A stretch of 10,844 nucleotides of DNA from an uncultured Blautia sp. (GCA_934409175.1 CAKRVX010000069.1:1-10844); one strand, 5' to 3'; shown: positions 1 through 6,074, counted from the stretch's first letter. The notes: generated from the sequence alone by a model not told the origin. Made by a program: numbers and translations.

Positions 1-71
1 GATAGTGGCGTAGTTGGTAACGCGCGACCTTGCCAAGGTCGAGACCGCGGGTTCGAGCCCCGTCTATCGCT
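1..71 (+). tRNA. tRNA-Gly (GCC), 5' end cut by window edge
   Basis: Cloverleaf is readable directly. The acceptor 3' strand ctatcgc (64-70) pairs with gatag at 1-5, so the first two bases (expected GC) lie just outside the window. The anticodon stem 25-29/37-41 encloses a 7-base loop with anticodon GCC at 32-34, which reads GGC/GGU glycine codons. The T arm has a 47-51/59-63 stem and loop ttcgagc. The base after the acceptor stem is T71, as usual for bacterial tRNA-Gly. The 3' CCA is not encoded (tctt follows), so it must be added by nucleotidyltransferase, as is common in Firmicutes. A terminator follows immediately. Confidence 0.96.
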
Positions 72-75
72 CTTG

Positions 76-105
76 AGACTTCGGATTTTCCGAAGTCTTT
101 TTTTT
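76..105 (+). terminator. Rho-independent terminator of tRNA-Gly
   Basis: A perfect 10-bp stem (76-85 with 89-98) with a 3-base loop is followed by a run of T to 105. It starts five bases after the tRNA end, so it terminates the tRNA transcript. Confidence 0.93.
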
Positions 106-144
106 ATATCATTGGAATATTGCGGAGTAATTTTCTATGATATA

Positions 145-231
145 AAAAGTCCTTCGGGCAGGAGAGCACTGTGGCGGAAAATCTGGTACGCAAAGCAGGA
201 GAGCAGCAATGCTCTCCTGTCTCGGGAAGGA
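145..231 (-). terminator. Imperfect long inverted repeat; probable terminator of the DUF378 gene
   Basis: Read on the minus strand, arm 231-210 (tccttc, a short mismatch, then caggagagca) pairs with 168-150 (tgctctcctg, then gaagga). The second arm is followed by ctttttat, a U-tract. The stem lies about 20 bases past the DUF378 stop, a fitting place for its terminator. Inside it, 196-205 also pairs perfectly with 210-219 (10 bp, 4-base loop), because the 11-mer gcaggagagca occurs twice on the plus strand (158-168 and 195-205). The 210-219 arm therefore has two possible partners. No gene is visible between 106 and 252. Confidence 0.5.
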
Positions 232-252
232 TTAAAGATTACAGACGCTGTA

Positions 253-468
253 TCAGGATTCCGCAGATGCAGTATCTGAATCACCATAAAAAGTAAGAAG
301 ATAAAGCCCGCAGATTCCCACCAGTCCATAGATGATCCTGGAGATCCAGCTCATACTTCCGAAAAGCAATGCTACCAGATTCAGATTAAAAAAGCCGATC
401 AGGCCCCAGTTTACAGCACCGATAATGGCAATGGTCAGTGCTGTATATCGCAAACATTTATTTCCCAT
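253..468 (-). CDS. DUF378 family small membrane protein (YuzA-like)
   Basis: This 71-residue protein consists mostly of two hydrophobic segments, about residues 8-26 and 44-60. The conserved-looking stretch IGAVNWGLIGFFNLNLVALLFG followed by RIIYGLVGICGLY is the pattern I associate with DUF378/YuzA proteins, whose biochemical role is unknown. It would sit in the cytoplasmic membrane with a short acidic, serine-rich C-terminal tail. The ATG at 466-468 has a purine-rich GAAAGGATGG-type ribosome site upstream, and the full family length is present. It lies downstream of the DUF5067 gene on the same strand, but an 18-bp hairpin terminator separates them, so it is probably transcribed on its own. 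I could not pick a convincing promoter between 469 and 527. Confidence 0.8.
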   Translation of the reverse strand: MGNKCLRYTALTIAIIGAVNWGLIGFFNLNLVALLFGSMSWISRIIYGLVGICGLYLLTFYGDSDTASAES

Positions 469-520
469 AAGTCACCATCCTTTCATCCATACGTGATATG
501 AAACAGTATGCTCTGTTAAA

Positions 521-569
521 ATAAAAAATATGCACAGTTTTCAAAAATAACTTTGAAAACTGTGCATAT
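521..569 (-). terminator. 18-bp perfect hairpin terminator of the DUF5067 gene
   Basis: Bases 528-545 pair perfectly with 552-569 around a 6-base loop. On the minus strand the stem is followed by TTTTTTATTTT, a strong U-tract. It lies about 40 bases past the stop codon at 612-614. On the plus strand the stem is followed only by attttgg, so termination is mainly for minus-strand transcripts. Confidence 0.88.
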
Positions 570-611
570 ATTTTGGAATTATACGAACCGCTATATTTGT
601 TTGGCGTTTTT

Positions 612-1664
612 TTATTTAACTTTCAGAATCTGGCTGGCAGTTGTATCTTCATTAAAGCTGAATGATTCCTGAGCCTGCACGGTTACATCACTGTCGTCTG
701 CAAGTGTGAATGCCTGGCATACAGTAACAGTCTGTTCCGGCTGGATTTCGGCAGTATAATGATCGATGGCATCGTCATTTTTTTCCGGAATAGCTGCGTC
801 GCAGACTTCTCCATGCTGGTAAGCCTTCAGGTTTACATCTACCATTGCACTGGAAGCAGATGAGGAATGATTGGTGTAATCATAATAGATCATAATGCAG
901 GAGTTGCCTGCGAAATCTTTGGCAATGGTATGCTTTTTGTATTTAATGGTAAATTTATCAGTAGTCAGATTCAGCGTGTCTGTCTCAGTTGCCTCAGGAG
1001 CGGAAGATGAGTTGTCATCGCTGTCCATATTGTTGAGAGAGTTGTTGATTTCATCTTCCACGCTTTTGAAGTTGGCAGACATGATCTTTACTGTAGTATC
1101 GTCCAGAGAAACGATTTTCCAGCCGTTGTCTGTTTTGATCAGAGGATAGGTGATATCTGTTTCAGAGAATTCATCTTTTTCACTGCTGTTGGCTTTTTCA
1201 TTTAGAATAGAAGCCAGTTTCTGCTGTGTGTCTTCTTCACTGAGCTGAGCTCCGGAATAAGCACTGGATACGATCTGACGAAGAAACTCAGTGATAGTTT
1301 CTTTATAAATATTTGTGCCGTCTATATAGGTGATATGTGCGGTAACAGATGCTGTTCCATTCTGAATATCAAATCTGTTTCGGGTAATTTTGTAAGTCAT
1401 TTTTTTATTGATGGCTTTAAAAAAATCTGTATATGCTGCATTGCGGATATCTGCGTTATCCAGTGCTGAAAGATCACTGCTTTGAAGAAGGGATTCCATT
1501 GTGGTAAAGTCCATCTTCTGCATGCTGTTCAGGAACTGTTCGGTAGCTTTCTTTGGCTGCTGACGCTGATAGAAATAAAATGCAGCGCCTCCTGCAACTG
1601 CCAGTATCAGGATCACGATAATGATGATAAGACCTGCACTGCTTTTCTTATTTTTTTTATTCAT
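612..1664 (-). CDS. Membrane-anchored DUF5067 domain protein
   Basis: This 350-residue protein has a lysine/serine-rich N-terminus and a single transmembrane helix at about residues 11-32, so the bulk is likely extracytoplasmic (N-in anchor). Residues about 36-195 look like a small NTF2/DUF4878-like fold: ATEQFLNSMQKMDFTTMESLL at its start and NGWKIVSLDD at its end. An acidic, serine-rich linker follows at about 205-230. The C-terminal domain (about 232-335) resembles DUF5067, with core IMIYYDYTNHSSSASSA, a valine-rich strand and YTAEIQPEQTVTVCQAF. DUF5067 is a beta-rich domain of unknown function found in many surface proteins of gut Clostridia. The start is set by a strong AGGAGG site at 1669-1674. 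The domain assignments come from pattern recognition; no catalytic residues are evident. Confidence 0.8.
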   Translation of the reverse strand: MNKKNKKSSAGLIIIIVILILAVAGGAAFYFYQRQQPKKATEQFLNSMQKMDFTTMESLLQSSDLSALDNADIRNAAYTDFFKAINKKMTYKITRNRFDIQNGTASVTAHITYIDGTNIYKETITEFLRQIVSSAYSGAQLSEEDTQQKLASILNEKANSSEKDEFSETDITYPLIKTDNGWKIVSLDDTTVKIMSANFKSVEDEINNSLNNMDSDDNSSSAPEATETDTLNLTTDKFTIKYKKHTIAKDFAGNSCIMIYYDYTNHSSSASSAMVDVNLKAYQHGEVCDAAIPEKNDDAIDHYTAEIQPEQTVTVCQAFTLADDSDVTVQAQESFSFNEDTTASQILKVK

Positions 1665-1714
1665 GTTTCCTCCTGTCTTGAGTTGGGAGATTCCCCCACA
1701 GTGTTTACTGATTC

Positions 1715-1743
1715 ATTATATCAGAATGCGTTGACATTGGCAA
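1715..1743 (-). promoter_or_regulatory. Promoter of the DUF5067 gene
   Basis: On the minus strand, TTGCCA (1743-1738) and TATAAT (1720-1715) are separated by 17 bases, a near-consensus sigma-A promoter. The start site would fall near 1708, about 43 bases ahead of the ATG. It interlocks with the opposite-strand promoter. Confidence 0.78.
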
Positions 1744-1760
1744 ATTTCTTACATTATAAT
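1731..1760 (+). promoter_or_regulatory. Consensus promoter of the alpha/beta hydrolase gene
   Basis: TTGACA (1731-1736) and TATAAT (1755-1760) both match the sigma-A consensus exactly, with an 18-base spacer. The predicted start of transcription is near 1767, immediately before a 27-base hairpin. The -35 box lies inside the spacer of the divergent promoter. Confidence 0.85.
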
Positions 1761-1769
1761 GAAAATATA

Positions 1770-1796
1770 GTTACTGTTCACTACGTTCTCAGTAAC
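1770..1796 (+). repeat. 27-bp imperfect palindrome at the 5' end of the hydrolase mRNA
   Basis: The arms gttactg (1770-1776) and cagtaac (1790-1796) form a 7-bp stem around a 13-base centre. The whole 27-mer matches 22 of 27 bases of the first hairpin in the mobile element at 10428-10454. The substitutions in the arm at positions 3 and 25 of the motif are paired, so the stem is kept. It could be a 5' mRNA stabilising hairpin, an operator, or a remnant of the same repeat family. Confidence 0.7.
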
Positions 1797-1835
1797 AGAA
1801 AATGAACATATAAAAAGAAGGGAGAGATCGAAAAA

Positions 1836-2759
1836 ATGAAATATGAGAGTTCTTTTGTGTCAGAAGCAGACGGTCTGGAGATTTCTGTTATGGCAATCCT
1901 GCCGGATCAGAAACCTTACAGGGCAGTTATTCAGCTGGTTCATGGTATGAGTGAGCATAAAGAAAGATATATTCCCTTTATGGAATACCTGGCGAAACAG
2001 GGATATGTGACGGTGATTCACGACCACAGAGGACATGGAAAGAGTGTGAGACATCAGCAGGACCTGGGGTTTACTTATGGCGGCGGAGCAGAAGCCATAT
2101 TACAGGATATCTGGACTGTAAACAGAAAAATTCATACACAGTTTCCGGATACTCCGCTGATTTTGATGGGGCACAGCATGGGGTCTCTCGCTGTACGTGC
2201 CTATGTGGCACGGCATGACAGTACAGCAGATATGCTGATCGTGTGTGGTTCTCCAAGTAATAACATAGCAAGACCCATAGGAGTGGCTGTTGCTAAAGCA
2301 GAGAAAGCTGTTCTGGGACCAAGACACAGAAGCTGGCTGATTGAGGCGCTCTCTTTTGGAACCGGTGTACTAAAATTTCGCAAAGACAAAACCTGCACAG
2401 CATGGATATGTTCAGACCCTGAAGTTGCCGGAGAATATGAGAAATCAGAACTCTGTGGGTTCACATTCACAGATGATGCATATCTGGCATTATTTGATCT
2501 GATGAAGCAGGCGTATGATGCCGAACATTATTCTTGTACCAATCCGAAAATGCCAGTGCTGTTTATAAGTGGAGCAGAGGATCCCTGTCTGATCAATGTG
2601 CGGCATTTTGCGAAAGCGGTCCAGAGTATGCGCCATGCAGGATATCAGGATGTGAAAGGCAAACTTTATCCGGGAATGCGTCATGAGATTTTGAATGAGA
2701 AAAATAAGGAACAGGTTTACCGGGATATTACAGTGTATTTAAAGAAAAAAGGATTCTGA
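1836..2759 (+). CDS. Alpha/beta hydrolase, lysophospholipase/monoacylglycerol lipase type
   Basis: This 307-residue protein fits the serine aminopeptidase S33/Hydrolase_4 (PldB-like) family, which cleaves the ester bond of monoacylglycerols or lysophospholipids. The order of motifs is complete: oxyanion-hole segment VHGMSEH (residues 35-41), strand and turn DHRGHGKS (63-70), nucleophile elbow GHSMGS with Ser114, acid SGAEDP with Asp249, and base GMRHE with His283. A variable lid region, about 140-225, lies between strand and acid. There is no signal peptide, so it should be cytoplasmic. The ATG is preceded by GGGAGAG at 1820-1826. It is monocistronic by layout. The actual substrate cannot be read from sequence, and a general carboxylesterase is the main alternative. 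Confidence 0.88.
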   Translation: MKYESSFVSEADGLEISVMAILPDQKPYRAVIQLVHGMSEHKERYIPFMEYLAKQGYVTVIHDHRGHGKSVRHQQDLGFTYGGGAEAILQDIWTVNRKIHTQFPDTPLILMGHSMGSLAVRAYVARHDSTADMLIVCGSPSNNIARPIGVAVAKAEKAVLGPRHRSWLIEALSFGTGVLKFRKDKTCTAWICSDPEVAGEYEKSELCGFTFTDDAYLALFDLMKQAYDAEHYSCTNPKMPVLFISGAEDPCLINVRHFAKAVQSMRHAGYQDVKGKLYPGMRHEILNEKNKEQVYRDITVYLKKKGF

Positions 2760-2968
2760 GATGAATCCTGAATAAAAAAAAATCTTTGTCTCATAATAGA
2801 TTTACATATAAAGATTTTATATAGAATAGAAATTATTTATGCAGAAAATGAAAGGAAAAAATCTGATGAGACAGAGAATGATTCTGTTCCTGATTTTGAC
2901 AGGAGTGTTGTTCTGTACAGGATGTGCGGGCAAGAGGCCGTCAGAACAGGGAGAACTTGTACGTACAG

Positions 2969-2999
2969 AGACTGCCGGAGAGAATCCGGCAGTCTTTTT
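2969..2999 (+). terminator. Rho-independent terminator inside the lipoprotein leader frame
   Basis: An 11-bp perfect GC-rich stem (2969-2979 with 2985-2995) with loop gagaa is followed by five T. It would end any transcript entering from the leader or the hydrolase gene, so the next operon needs its own promoter. Confidence 0.88.
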
Positions 3000-3002
3000 C
3001 GC

Positions 3003-3031
3003 TTTACGCAGATATAAAAAAATGGTAATAT
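3003..3031 (+). promoter_or_regulatory. Probable promoter of the two-helix protein/VanZ operon
   Basis: TTTACG (3003-3008) and TAATAT (3026-3031) are separated by 17 bases, with a TGG extended -10 directly upstream of the -10 box. Each box matches consensus at 4 of 6 positions. The promoter lies just after the terminator and 37 bases ahead of the ATG at 3068. Confidence 0.5.
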
Positions 3032-3067
3032 TATATTTATTCAAAATAAAAAACAGGAGGTTTACCT

Positions 3068-3538
3068 ATGGATGAACAGAAAAAAGAAAATCTGCCGGAA
3101 AATACAGAGGCAGAAAATTCTTTGAAAGATACACCAGAACAGGAAAAGGCGGCACAGCCGGCGGGCAGATCTATTTTGTGGGTACTGGCAGGAATTTATC
3201 TTTTGTATACAGGGTACAGTCTGATACGGGCTGTTGTTAAAGGAGAGGATGGATCGACGCCGGTTTTTCTTCTGATCGGAATCGCATTTTTAGCAATTGG
3301 TGCAGGTCTGGTATTTGTAGCAGGAAAAAATGTTCTGAAATCGAACAGTATAAGTAAGGTGAAAGAAGCTGGAAGGTCTGCAGGAATGGCAGGAGCTGAT
3401 GGGGCAGCCGGAAGTGAACTGAAACCAGAAGAGACTGCCGGACAGAAGAAAATGAGTATTGCAGACAGAGCAAATCTGGCTAAAAGGCTGGATGAGGAGG
3501 AAAGTTCAGCAGGAGAGAAAGAAGAGAATCAGGAATGA
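3068..3538 (+). CDS. Hypothetical protein with two transmembrane helices
   Basis: I do not recognise this 156-residue protein. A charged, Glu/Lys-rich N-terminal tail (residues 1-34) leads to two hydrophobic helices, about 35-57 and 64-86, joined by the short polar loop KGEDGSTP. This hairpin places both tails on the same side of the membrane, probably the cytoplasm. The C-terminal half (about 90-156) is low-complexity and rich in Ala, Gly, Lys and Glu, with a possible helix SIADRANLAKRLDEEES. The ATG at 3068 has a strong AGGAGG at 3055-3060. Its stop overlaps the VanZ start (ATGA, 3535-3538), so the two are translationally coupled and may act together. Confidence 0.75.
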   Translation: MDEQKKENLPENTEAENSLKDTPEQEKAAQPAGRSILWVLAGIYLLYTGYSLIRAVVKGEDGSTPVFLLIGIAFLAIGAGLVFVAGKNVLKSNSISKVKEAGRSAGMAGADGAAGSELKPEETAGQKKMSIADRANLAKRLDEEESSAGEKEENQE

Positions 3539-4038
3539 AGATTGTGAAAACATTATTAAAGCCGTTTTCTTTTGTTCCTGCCCTTCTTATGATGTATGTG
3601 ATATTTTCTTTTTCGGCACAGCCGGGAGAGGTATCAGGTGCATTAAGTTATAAGATCAGTTATAAGATTGTAGAAACAAAAAGTGAGATTCTGAAAGAAA
3701 ACAAGAGCCCTGAGGAGCTTTCTTATGAAGCAGACGGGATTCATTATTACGTGAGAAAAGCAGCTCATATGACAGAATATTTTCTACTGGCAGTTGCTAT
3801 TTCTTTTCCATTGTATGTATATGGAGTGAGAGGAATCTGGTTGATGATTCTGGCTGGAATCGTATGTGTGGGGTTTGCGGGTCTGGATGAATATCATCAG
3901 TCTTTGGTGGACAGTCGTACTCCTTCAGTAAAAGATGTGGGAATTGACAGTTCGGGAGCTCTGATCGGTATTTTGCTGGTACAGGCATTCTGCTGGTCTG
4001 CATTGCATAGCCCTGTAAAGAAAAAAAAGAAAAAATGA
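3535..4038 (+). CDS. VanZ-like family membrane protein
   Basis: This 167-residue protein has VanZ-like signatures: an N-terminal helix ending SFSAQPGEVS (residues 25-34), RKAAHMTEY (74-82), DEYHQSLVDSRTPSVKDVGIDSSGALIG (118-145), and three further hydrophobic helices, about 84-98, 100-117 and 140-156. VanZ of Tn1546 gives low-level teicoplanin resistance, but most chromosomal relatives have no proven role, so a resistance function should not be assumed. The start codon overlaps the previous stop by four bases and has only a poor ribosome site of its own (agga abutting the ATG), pointing to translational coupling. The C-terminus is a run of seven lysines encoded by an A-rich tract ending at the stop. 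Confidence 0.88.
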   Translation: MKIVKTLLKPFSFVPALLMMYVIFSFSAQPGEVSGALSYKISYKIVETKSEILKENKSPEELSYEADGIHYYVRKAAHMTEYFLLAVAISFPLYVYGVRGIWLMILAGIVCVGFAGLDEYHQSLVDSRTPSVKDVGIDSSGALIGILLVQAFCWSALHSPVKKKKKK

Positions 4039-4045
4039 AAATAAT

Positions 4046-4099
4046 AAAAATGTGATCGCTCTTACATTTCAAGGAACATGTAAGAACGGTCACATTTTT
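4046..4099. terminator. Bidirectional terminator between vanZ-like and cbiK
   Basis: Bases 4046-4067 pair with 4078-4099 around a 10-base loop, with one mismatch (4059/4086) and one G-T pair. The outer pairs are A-T, so each strand ends in a U-tract. It serves both convergent genes; the cbiK stop is at 4101-4103. Confidence 0.88.
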
Positions 4100-4100
4100 G

Positions 4101-4913
4101 TTAGAAAGAGGAGTTAATTGTGGAAAGTTGTTTAAATCCTGTTTCAACATGGCGGATAAAAATATCTCTGACAGACTGAAATTCGCCAAGTCCTTTTAAA
4201 GTACAGGTAACATGGTATCCTCCTTTTTCAAGGATACTTTTCCAGGAATTTTTATTATCACCGGACATATCGTTGGTGGCATGATCACCTGCTACAATCA
4301 TAAATGGAGCGAGCTGGATATGGGAGGGATTCAGGATTTTCAGTTTATTAAGGAAAGACTCAATAGAGAAATTTCCCTCTACAGTTCCCATATAGATATT
4401 AGGATTTCCTGCTTCCTTAAAAAGTCTGTCCAGTTCAGGGTAAAGTTTGTCAGCAATATGTTCTGTTCCGTGTCCCATGAACAGAAGAACTTCGTCAGAG
4501 GCAGGATGATATTCCCTGATCAGAGCCTGACAGATTTCCTGCTTATCCTGCTGTGTGGCAATCAGAGAATCGCAGATGATAACAGAATCAAAGTTTTTTT
4601 CGAATTTCAGGATTTCTTTTTTCATAGTATCGTATTCAAAACCGGTAATCACATAGGTGGGCTGAATGACCACATTTCGGATTCCATCGGCATGCATCTG
4701 ATCCATTGCTTCTGCGATATCCATGATGTGCATGTGATCACGCTCCTGAAGTTTTCTGCGGATATGGGGGCTGGTCCATGCACGATATAGAGGAAGATCA
4801 GGATAAGTATCATGTATATTTTTTTCAATCTGTTCAATTGTTTTTTTACGTGTCTGTTCATAGCTGGTGCCAAAACTGATCACAAGGATTGCTGTTTCTT
4901 TTGTTATGTACAT
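4101..4913 (-). CDS. cbiK: Sirohydrochlorin cobaltochelatase (anaerobic, CbiK type)
   Basis: CbiK inserts Co2+ into sirohydrochlorin (or factor II) in the early-cobalt, anaerobic cobalamin pathway; it is a cytoplasmic class II chelatase. The 270-residue length is typical. Metal and catalytic motifs are present: LVISFGTSYEQTR near the N-terminus (10-22), GFEYD with Glu93, MGHGTEH with His148 and His152, and GDHATNDMSGD with His211. His148 and His211 correspond to the two active-site histidines known in Salmonella CbiK (His145 and His207), and Glu93 to its Glu89. The ATG at 4911-4913 follows an AAAGGAG site. No other cobalamin gene lies beside it, so it could serve a cob cluster elsewhere, or insert another metal such as Fe2+ or Ni2+ into the same tetrapyrrole. 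Confidence 0.93.
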   Translation of the reverse strand: MYITKETAILVISFGTSYEQTRKKTIEQIEKNIHDTYPDLPLYRAWTSPHIRRKLQERDHMHIMDIAEAMDQMHADGIRNVVIQPTYVITGFEYDTMKKEILKFEKNFDSVIICDSLIATQQDKQEICQALIREYHPASDEVLLFMGHGTEHIADKLYPELDRLFKEAGNPNIYMGTVEGNFSIESFLNKLKILNPSHIQLAPFMIVAGDHATNDMSGDNKNSWKSILEKGGYHVTCTLKGLGEFQSVRDIFIRHVETGFKQLSTINSSF

Positions 4914-4956
4914 TTTGTATTGCTCCTTTTGAGATAAGTATAACGATTCGGGCTAC

Positions 4957-4985
4957 ATTATACAGGGGATAAAACGAAAACTCAA
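4957..4985 (-). promoter_or_regulatory. Probable promoter of cbiK
   Basis: On the minus strand, TTGAGT (4985-4980) and TATAAT (4962-4957) are 17 bases apart, with the start expected near 4950. The -10 is perfect and the -35 matches 4 of 6. I saw no cobalamin riboswitch: the leader to the ATG is only about 40 bases. Confidence 0.6.
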
Positions 4986-4991
4986 GAACAG

Positions 4992-5020
4992 TAGAAAAAT
5001 ATTTTTATGAATGCTATAAT
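4992..5020 (+). promoter_or_regulatory. Probable promoter of the AraC-family regulator
   Basis: TAGAAA (4992-4997) and TATAAT (5015-5020) have a 17-base spacer and a TGC extended -10. The start would be near 5027, about 70 bases before the ATG at 5098. It is divergent from the cbiK promoter, with only six bases between the two -35 boxes. Confidence 0.6.
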
Positions 5021-5097
5021 GGCAGGAGAAATCAAAAATTTTTATCAGGTGACCGGAGATAAAGCAGAAAAATTTGTAAAAGGAGCCTATCATAGAA

Positions 5098-6018
5098 ATG
5101 CAGAATGAAAAATTACCGAAATTAAGAGAGGGAAGGGTTCATGGAACAAAAGATTTTCCATGTGCCATTTATTGGACTGGCTCCAGAAAAAAAGGAATCA
5201 TGGTTCAGCACCACTGGCATGAGGAAATTGAGATCATTTATTTTTCGGGTGGAGAATTCAGTGTAGAGATCAATATGGAGAAATATAAGATAGACGGAGA
5301 ATGTATTTTCTTTATCAATCCAGGTGAACTGCACAGCATTTCGGTGCAAAAGGATGGAGAATGTATGGAGGATGCGGTTGTCTTTCATATGGATATTTTG
5401 AATTTTGCATCTTCTGTGGATCAGGTTCAGACCGGATTGCTTTTACCTATTCAGAAAGGAAGAATTCTGTTTCCGAGATGTATTGGAGGTTCCAGTCCGG
5501 CATTTAAACCTGTAAGGGATGCATTTTTGGAGATCCTGACTGCTTTTGGCAGATCGAATGCAGATGCAGGATTTTATGACGGGCAGGCAGTAACGGAAGA
5601 CATTACCTGTCAGCTTTCCATAAAAGCATCTCTTTTGCGCATACTGACAGTATTGTCTTCCTATGATCTGTTTACAGCCACCAGCAAGAATAATGATCGC
5701 AGGATTGAGACTATCAAGAAAGCTATCGGATATATCCAGGACAATTATAAAGAGAAAATCTATATCCGGGATCTTGCAGGGCTGATCGGAATGAATGAGC
5801 AGTATTTCTGCCGCTTTTTTAAAAAGGCCATCGGGCGTTCTCCTATTGAATACGTAAATGAATACAGAATCAAAAAGGCAAGGCATTATCTGGAAGAAAC
5901 GGATATGACGGTAATGGAGATTTGTCTGGAATGTGGATATAATAATCTCGGAAATTTTCTCAGGGAATTTCGCAGGTATACGGATACTACACCCCTTCAG
6001 TATCGAAAAAAGTCATAA
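5098..6018 (+). CDS. AraC-family transcriptional regulator with N-terminal cupin domain
   Basis: This 306-residue protein has the usual AraC length and two-domain layout. The N-terminal half is a sugar-sensing cupin: HHWHEEIEIIYFSGGEFSV (residues 38-56) and the strand ending NPGELHS (74-80). The C-terminal half (about 203-303) is the double helix-turn-helix domain: first HTH near YIRDLAGLIGMNEQYFCRFFKKAIG (222-246), the bridging helix SPIEYVNEYRIKKARHYL, and the second HTH near TVMEICLECGYNNLGNFLREFRRY (271-294), ending TPLQYRKK. The ribosome site is AGGAG at 5081-5085. The next gene is an alpha-glucosidase on the same strand 133 bases downstream, so it likely activates that gene in response to an alpha-glucoside. 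No terminator separates them, and readthrough is possible. Confidence 0.93.
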   Translation: MQNEKLPKLREGRVHGTKDFPCAIYWTGSRKKGIMVQHHWHEEIEIIYFSGGEFSVEINMEKYKIDGECIFFINPGELHSISVQKDGECMEDAVVFHMDILNFASSVDQVQTGLLLPIQKGRILFPRCIGGSSPAFKPVRDAFLEILTAFGRSNADAGFYDGQAVTEDITCQLSIKASLLRILTVLSSYDLFTATSKNNDRRIETIKKAIGYIQDNYKEKIYIRDLAGLIGMNEQYFCRFFKKAIGRSPIEYVNEYRIKKARHYLEETDMTVMEICLECGYNNLGNFLREFRRYTDTTPLQYRKKS

Positions 6019-6045
6019 TATCGTATTTTTTTATCAAATAAAAGT

Positions 6046-6074
6046 AAGACGGAAAAAAAATATGCTTTTATAAT
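6046..6074 (+). promoter_or_regulatory. Probable regulated promoter of the alpha-glucosidase
   Basis: A perfect TATAAT (6069-6074) has only a weak -35 match, AAGACG (6046-6051), 17 bases upstream. A strong -10 with a poor -35 is typical of activator-dependent promoters and fits control by the neighbouring AraC protein. The leader to the ATG is about 70 bases. Confidence 0.5.

Larger units (their letters stand above)
2866..3075 (+). pseudogene. Truncated lipoprotein leader running into a terminator
   Basis: From the ATG at 2866 (AAAGGA ribosome site at 2851-2856) the frame encodes a classic lipoprotein signal: basic MRQR, then hydrophobic MILFLILTGVLFCTGC, whose final Cys would be the lipidation site. 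An upstream ATG at 2839 in the same frame lacks a ribosome site. After about 20 further residues the frame enters a strong terminator at 2969-2999 with no stop codon before it. The frame only closes at 3073-3075, inside the next gene's start region, and this tail does not look like a protein. The simplest reading is a lipoprotein gene whose body has been lost. A terminated transcript would lack a stop codon. A tiny genuine lipoprotein is possible but less likely. Confidence 0.5.

Noticed and set aside
1761..1803. Possible target duplication (gaaaat at 1761-1766 and 1798-1803) around the 1770-1796 hairpin
   Set aside because: The match is only six A-rich bases and does not abut both ends of the hairpin, so it cannot be told from chance in AT-rich DNA.
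1482..1805. Open frame spanning the start of the DUF5067 gene and the divergent promoters
   Set aside because: It runs antisense through a well supported gene and across two near-consensus promoters, and the product has no recognisable features.
2750..2769. 7-bp hairpin over the hydrolase stop codon
   Set aside because: On the plus strand it is followed by A, not T, so it is not a terminator for the hydrolase. The minus strand has a U-tract but no gene to terminate.
3535..4038. Calling the VanZ-like protein a glycopeptide resistance gene
   Set aside because: No vanA/H/X/R/S genes are nearby, and the VanZ-like domain is common in susceptible chromosomes. Sequence supports family membership only.
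4212..4790. A 192-codon open frame on the plus strand opposite cbiK
   Set aside because: It is antisense to a complete CbiK with all expected motifs. Its protein is Phe/Ile/His-rich with no recognisable pattern and no ribosome site was evident.
4914..4956. Possible cobalamin riboswitch ahead of cbiK
   Set aside because: The leader from the predicted start to the ATG is only about 40 bases, far too short for a cobalamin aptamer, and no B12-box-like sequence was seen.
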